Shown one piece after another: positions 62,501-64,000 of a stretch of 64,000 nt of DNA (positions within the stretch are counted from its first letter, which is position 1; every line of letters begins with the position of its first letter). Below the pieces are notes generated by a model that had not been told where the DNA came from, did no database searches, and was given only the letters and a program-made list of their open reading frames with translations. The position numbers were made by a program, and so were the translations under genes. The stretch lies in the NCBI GenBank assembly GCA_963727015.1, contig CAVSEV010000007.1, positions 62,001 to 126,000 of the forward strand, written 5' to 3'. This stretch comes from DATFVJ01 sp963727015 (GTDB lineage: Bacteria > Actinomycetota > Actinomycetes > Streptosporangiales > Streptosporangiaceae).

Positions 62501-64000
62501 CGACGTTGGCGGTGTTGGTGATGGCGAGCCCGGCCACGGTGACGGTGGCGGTGCAGCGGGGGTCGGTTCCGCTGGTGGTGGGGCAATTGCTGCCCGGGGT
62601 CGCGGACGTCACCGTGTTGGTCAGGGTGCCGTCGCCGGTGTCCGGCTTCTTGACCGTCACCGAGTAGGTGATGGTGACGGTGGCGGCGAGCGCGAGGTTG
62701 CCGGTCCAGGACAGGGTCTGGCTGGCGTAGCTGAGGGTGCCGGTGGCGGCGGGGGTGGTGGCGGCGTCGCCGTTGTAGGCGGCGTCGTCCAGGACGCCGG
62801 CCAGCGGGTCGGTAAGGGCCGCGCCGGTGTAGGGGGTCTGGCCGGTGTTCGTCACGGTGATGGTGTAATGGACCACCCCGCCGGGCGCGGCGGTCGAGGT
62901 GCCAGCCGTCTGGGAGATCGTGAGGCCGGATACGGTGACCGTGATCGAGCAGCGGGCGTCGGTGTTCCCGGCCGGGCAGTTGTTCCCCGAGGTCGTGGAA
63001 GTCACGGTGGTACTCATGAGGCCATCACCAGGATCGGGCTGCTTGACCGTGGCGGAGTAGGTGATCTTTGCGATCGCGCCGGCCGCGAGGTTGCCGGTCC
63101 AGGTGAGATTTGGGCTGGTGTAGGTAACAGTGCCGGCGGTCGCGGCGGCGTTCGCGTTGTAGGTGGCGTCGTCAATGATGCCGCCGAGGGGAGCGGTCAG
63201 GGCCGCCCCCGTGTAGGCCAGCGAACCGGAGTTGGTGACGGTGATCGTGTAGTTGACCGTGCCGCCAGGCGGCACCGACCCGACGTCGGCTGTCAGGGCG
63301 ATCGTCAGGGCCGCGGTCCCGCACGATTGCACGGTCGTGGCGAATGCATTCGGCAGCACCTGGCCGCCAGAGGAGCTTCCGTTCGGGCCGCCCTGGGTGT
63401 AGGCAGCCGCGATAATGCCGCCGTTGATTCCGTTTCCGTCGGTTTCGGCCACGGTTGACGCTGGCGCGTAGATGGTACCTGGGATCGTCGAGGAACCGCT
63501 AAGAGCCAGAGTGGTCGCGGTCGGGAAGTTCCAGAGCGTGTATGCCGCATTCGCGTTCTGGAGGCCATTGAAGTTCGGCGGCGACCAGGTGAAGTTGTTC
63601 CCCACTCCGGTGGTATCGACGTTAATGATCAGTGGTGTCGAGGCGCTGGGCGTGTTCTGGAACTGCAGAGTTGAGATATTGGCCAGATTTGCTGCGGTAA
63701 TGTTGAGTATGTTTTGCATACCCGAGGTGAGCGTCACGTAGGCGCTGGTGCTGGGCGGCAGGGTAGCGGGAAGTGGTGTGCCGTTCTGGTTCGCGAGGAC
63801 GACGGTGCCGGAGCAGCTGGCCAGGCTGGTGGACTGCGAACGGAACGTGCTGAACGCGCTCGCGAAGGCGACGAGCCCGGACTGGTTGACCGACGCCGTT
63901 GGCTGAGTGACCACGTCCGCGATCTGCGGCAGCGATGAGTAGCCTTGCCCGGATCTGACGACGCGAGTGGGCGCACTGCCCGACTGCGCCACCGTAGCGC
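56529..64000 (-). CDS. Giant DUF11-repeat extracellular protein with choice-of-anchor-A-like domain, N-terminus beyond right edge
   Basis: At least 2487 residues. The N-terminal part (FRSQSTSLASCSGTVVLANQ, NAAYTLWNFPTATTLALSGS, STIPGTIYAPASTVAETDGN) resembles choice-of-anchor-A beta domains of surface proteins. Then come about 16 DUF11-like beta-sandwich repeats of about 134 residues each, with GATITYTITVTNTGQTPYTG, AALTDPLAGVLDDATYNGDA and a cysteine pair NCPTTSGTDPRC near the end of each. A final 110-residue domain has TVTTNSPAGYQVTVQAAAPD. No LPxTG, membrane anchor or signal peptide is in the visible part. Thr-rich surface adhesin or sheath protein is the best reading. The start beyond 63992 is open, so it is partial. 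Confidence 0.88.
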   Translation of the reverse strand, partial: ATVAQSGSAPTRVVRSGQGYSSLPQIADVVTQPTASVNQSGLVAFASAFSTFRSQSTSLASCSGTVVLANQNGTPLPATLPPSTSAYVTLTSGMQNILNITAANLANISTLQFQNTPSASTPLIINVDTTGVGNNFTWSPPNFNGLQNANAAYTLWNFPTATTLALSGSSTIPGTIYAPASTVAETDGNGINGGIIAAAYTQGGPNGSSSGGQVLPNAFATTVQSCGTAALTIALTADVGSVPPGGTVNYTITVTNSGSLAYTGAALTAPLGGIIDDATYNANAAATAGTVTYTSPNLTWTGNLAAGAIAKITYSATVKQPDPGDGLMSTTVTSTTSGNNCPAGNTDARCSITVTVSGLTISQTAGTSTAAPGGVVHYTITVTNTGQTPYTGAALTDPLAGVLDDAAYNGDAATTPAATGTLSYASQTLSWTGNLALAATVTITYSVTVKKPDTGDGTLTNTVTSATPGSNCPTTSGTDPRCTATVTVAGLAITNTANVATATPGGIVRYTATFHNTGRVPYTGITIASDITDVLDDTVPNGDQTATDQNGATAGQLTLTGTGITWTGDIPVGGTVTVTGTVTVKSPDPGNKTMTSTLTSTAPGSNCPAGSTDPACTATVQVLTPALTIVKTASTTSTTPGATIGYTITVTNTGTAPYTGATVTDSFTQMADDASYDNDGTATKTSGTLTYDPAALTLTWTGDLAPGARATITYNVTVSNPDTGDKLVINTVTSTAPGTTCPPGTTSTSCRITIPVLTPALTITKTASAATAVPGATITYTITVTNTGQTPYTGAALTDPLAGVLDDATYNGDAATTPAATGTLSYTSQTLSWTGNLALAATVTITYSVTVKKPDTGDGTLTNTVTSATPGSNCPTTSGTDPRCTATVTVAGLAITNTANVATATPGGIVRYTATFHNTGRVPYTGITIASDITDVLDDAVPNGDQTATDQNGATAGQLTLTGTGITWTGDIPVGGTVTVTGTVTVKSPDPGNKTMTSTLTSTAPGSNCPAGSTDPACTATVQVLTPALTIVKTASTTSTTPGATIGYTITVTNTGTAPYTGATVTDSFTQMADDASYDNDGTATKTSGTLTYDPAALTLTWTGDLAPGARATITYNVTVSNPDTGDKLVINTVTSTAPGATCPPGTTSTSCRITIPVLTPALTITKTASAATAVPGATITYTITVTNTGQTPYTGAALTDPLAGVLDDATYNGDAATTPAATGTLGYASQTLSWTGNLALAATVTITYTVTIDNPDTTGDKTLTNTVTSATPGSNCPTTGGTDPRCTATVTVAKPATLTITKTADMASVPAGGVVHYTVTAANSGDVPYAGATFTDPLAGVLDDAAYNGDAAITPTGTGTLSYASQTLSWTGDVPAAGSVTITYSVTVDNPDTTGDRVLTNTVTSTSPNSNCPVTGGTDPRCTATVTVSQLSISFTANVSSTTPGGVVRYTAILHNTGTTPYYGISVATDATGIADDATGNGDATATSGTLSAGTTGAVWTGDIPVGGTVTVTSSVTVNNPDTGNKTLSATAVSSAPGNNCPPGGTVPACTPVTTVLIPALAIVKTASTTSTTPGATIGYTITVTNTGTAPYTGATVTDSFTQMAGDASYDNDGTATKTSGTLTYDPAALTLTWTGDLAPGARATITYNVTVNGNDQDGDKIVINTVTSTAPGATCPPGTTSTSCRITIPVLTPALTITKTASAATAVPGATITYTITVTNTGQTPYTGAALTDPLAGVLDDATYNGDAATTPAATGTLGYTSQTLSWTGDLALAATVTITYTVTIDNPDTTGDKTLTNTVTSATPGSNCPTPSGTGTTDPRCTATVTVSQLSISFTANVSSTTPGGVVRYTAILHNTGTTPYYGISVATDATGIADDATGNGDATATSGTLSAGTTGAVWTGDIPVGGTVTVTSSVTVNNPDTGNKTLSATAVSSAPGNNCPPGGTVPACTPVTTVLIPALAIVKTASTTSTTPGATIGYTITVTNTGTAPYTGATVTDSFTQMAGDASYDNDGTATKTSGTLTYDPAALTLTWTGDLAPGARATITYNVTVNGNDQDGDKIVINTVTSTAPGATCPPGTTSTSCRITIPVLTPALTITKTASAATAVPGATITYTITVTNTGQTPYTGAALTDPLAGVLDDATYNGDAATTPAATGTLGYTSQTLSWTGDLALAATVTITYTVTIDNPDTTGDKTLTNTVTSATPGSNCPTPSGTGTTDPRCTATVTVLIPALTITKTASSSQVVAGEIVSYSIVVDNTGQVPYSAATISDPLPGVLDAAAYNANASASSGTVSFSDSTITWTGDLRVNTSAVITYSVTTNGADTGNTTLTNTVSTTAPGSNCEPGSTDPACTATVAVQAQTIALSDLTSGFALSGPPDTVAAQDGAVTMTVTTNSPAGYQVTVQAAAPDLTSPGTPDTISMSDVDVRETGQTTYQSLAAPVLVHNQGGPSAQGGDLISNDYAVDVPFVAPGAYTGTLDYIAAANP
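57319..59724 (-). repeat. Higher-order 1203-bp tandem duplication within the DUF11 protein
   Basis: The stretch 57319-58521 is repeated almost base for base at 58522-59724 (period 1203 bp, 401 residues, three DUF11 units: the HNTGTTPYYG, KTASTTSTTPG and KTASAATAVPG types). Silent positions also agree, which indicates recent duplication or gene conversion. Confidence 0.9.
60133..62547 (-). repeat. Second higher-order repeat (1209 and 1206 bp) in the DUF11 protein
   Basis: 60133-61341 and 61342-62547 share nearly identical three-domain modules (HNTGRVPYTG, KTASTTSTTPG, KTASAATAVPG types); a partial third copy continues after 62548. The two arrays differ in which HNTG-type unit they carry. Confidence 0.85.

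Noticed and set aside
56611..63938. Many plus-strand frames antisense to the DUF11 protein (Gly/Val-rich repeats)
   Set aside because: They arise from the repeated GTGGTG/GGTGTC codons on the opposite strand and mirror the 1.2-kb repeats; no ribosome sites or domains.

Overview
The window comes from a high-GC actinomycete. The evidence is G/C-ending codons throughout, frequent GTG/TTG starts with AGGAGG-type ribosome sites, 4-base overlaps between genes, and gene families typical of actinobacteria (DinB/mycothiol-type protein, SpoIIE phosphatase, LytR-CpsA-Psr protein, ECF41 sigma remnant, Acg-type nitroreductase, DUF11 surface protein). I cannot name the genus. No rRNA, tRNA, CRISPR array, integrase or intact transposase was seen.

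Layout. 0-2.4 kb: glycogen genes pgm and glgC on the minus strand (glgC runs off the left edge). 2.6-7.5 kb: a small membrane protein, a 181-bp inverted-repeat (MITE-like) element, a split NHEJ toolkit (stand-alone ATP-dependent DNA ligase and, convergently, a LigD-type polymerase with a frameshifted coiled-coil gene between) and a DinB-family protein. 8.2-17.8 kb: a sugar-uptake locus with a LacI regulator and its operator, a lipoprotein binding protein, two permeases, an MsmX/UgpC-type ATPase and a GH13 glucosidase, interrupted by a reversed three-gene cassette. 18.4-32.4 kb: FUSC transporter, ECF41 sigma relic, methyltransferase, lipoprotein, MetE relic, oxidoreductase, aldehyde dehydrogenase, SpoIIE phosphatase, ClC channel and a DHA2 exporter.

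32.5-35.2 kb: an XdhC relic next to coxD and a frameshifted coxE, without CO-dehydrogenase structural genes. 35.2-48.5 kb: what looks like a hypoxia/dormancy island, with an Acg-type nitroreductase, a SHOCT membrane protein, a universal stress protein, a six-subunit hydrogenase-4/formate-hydrogenlyase-like membrane complex (order C-E-F-G-I-B, one tight operon), UppP, a tiny zinc-ribbon ORF, a BlaI repressor and an ArsR repressor. The complex is the most interesting object here. Its large subunit lacks the NiFe cysteines, and its small subunit has also lost all four proximal Fe-S cysteines (replaced by Asp, Glu, Asp, Ser) while keeping the ferredoxin-type cysteines. It is therefore neither a hydrogenase nor an ordinary complex I.

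48.7-56.5 kb: LytR-CpsA-Psr protein, NRAMP and MgtC relics, a TetR-controlled FAD-monooxygenase operon with a clear promoter and palindromic operator, a MalY/PatB aminotransferase and a frameshifted hypothetical gene. 56.5-64 kb: a giant extracellular protein (over 2480 residues, running off the right edge) made of a choice-of-anchor-A-like domain and about 16 DUF11-type repeats arranged as roughly 1.2-kb higher-order repeats.

Two window-wide traits stand out. Short tandem repeats of 11-30 bp occur at more than a dozen loci, both in genes and between them. Several genes are also broken by one- or two-base frameshifts, often inside those repeats, so some may be assembly errors rather than true pseudogenes.
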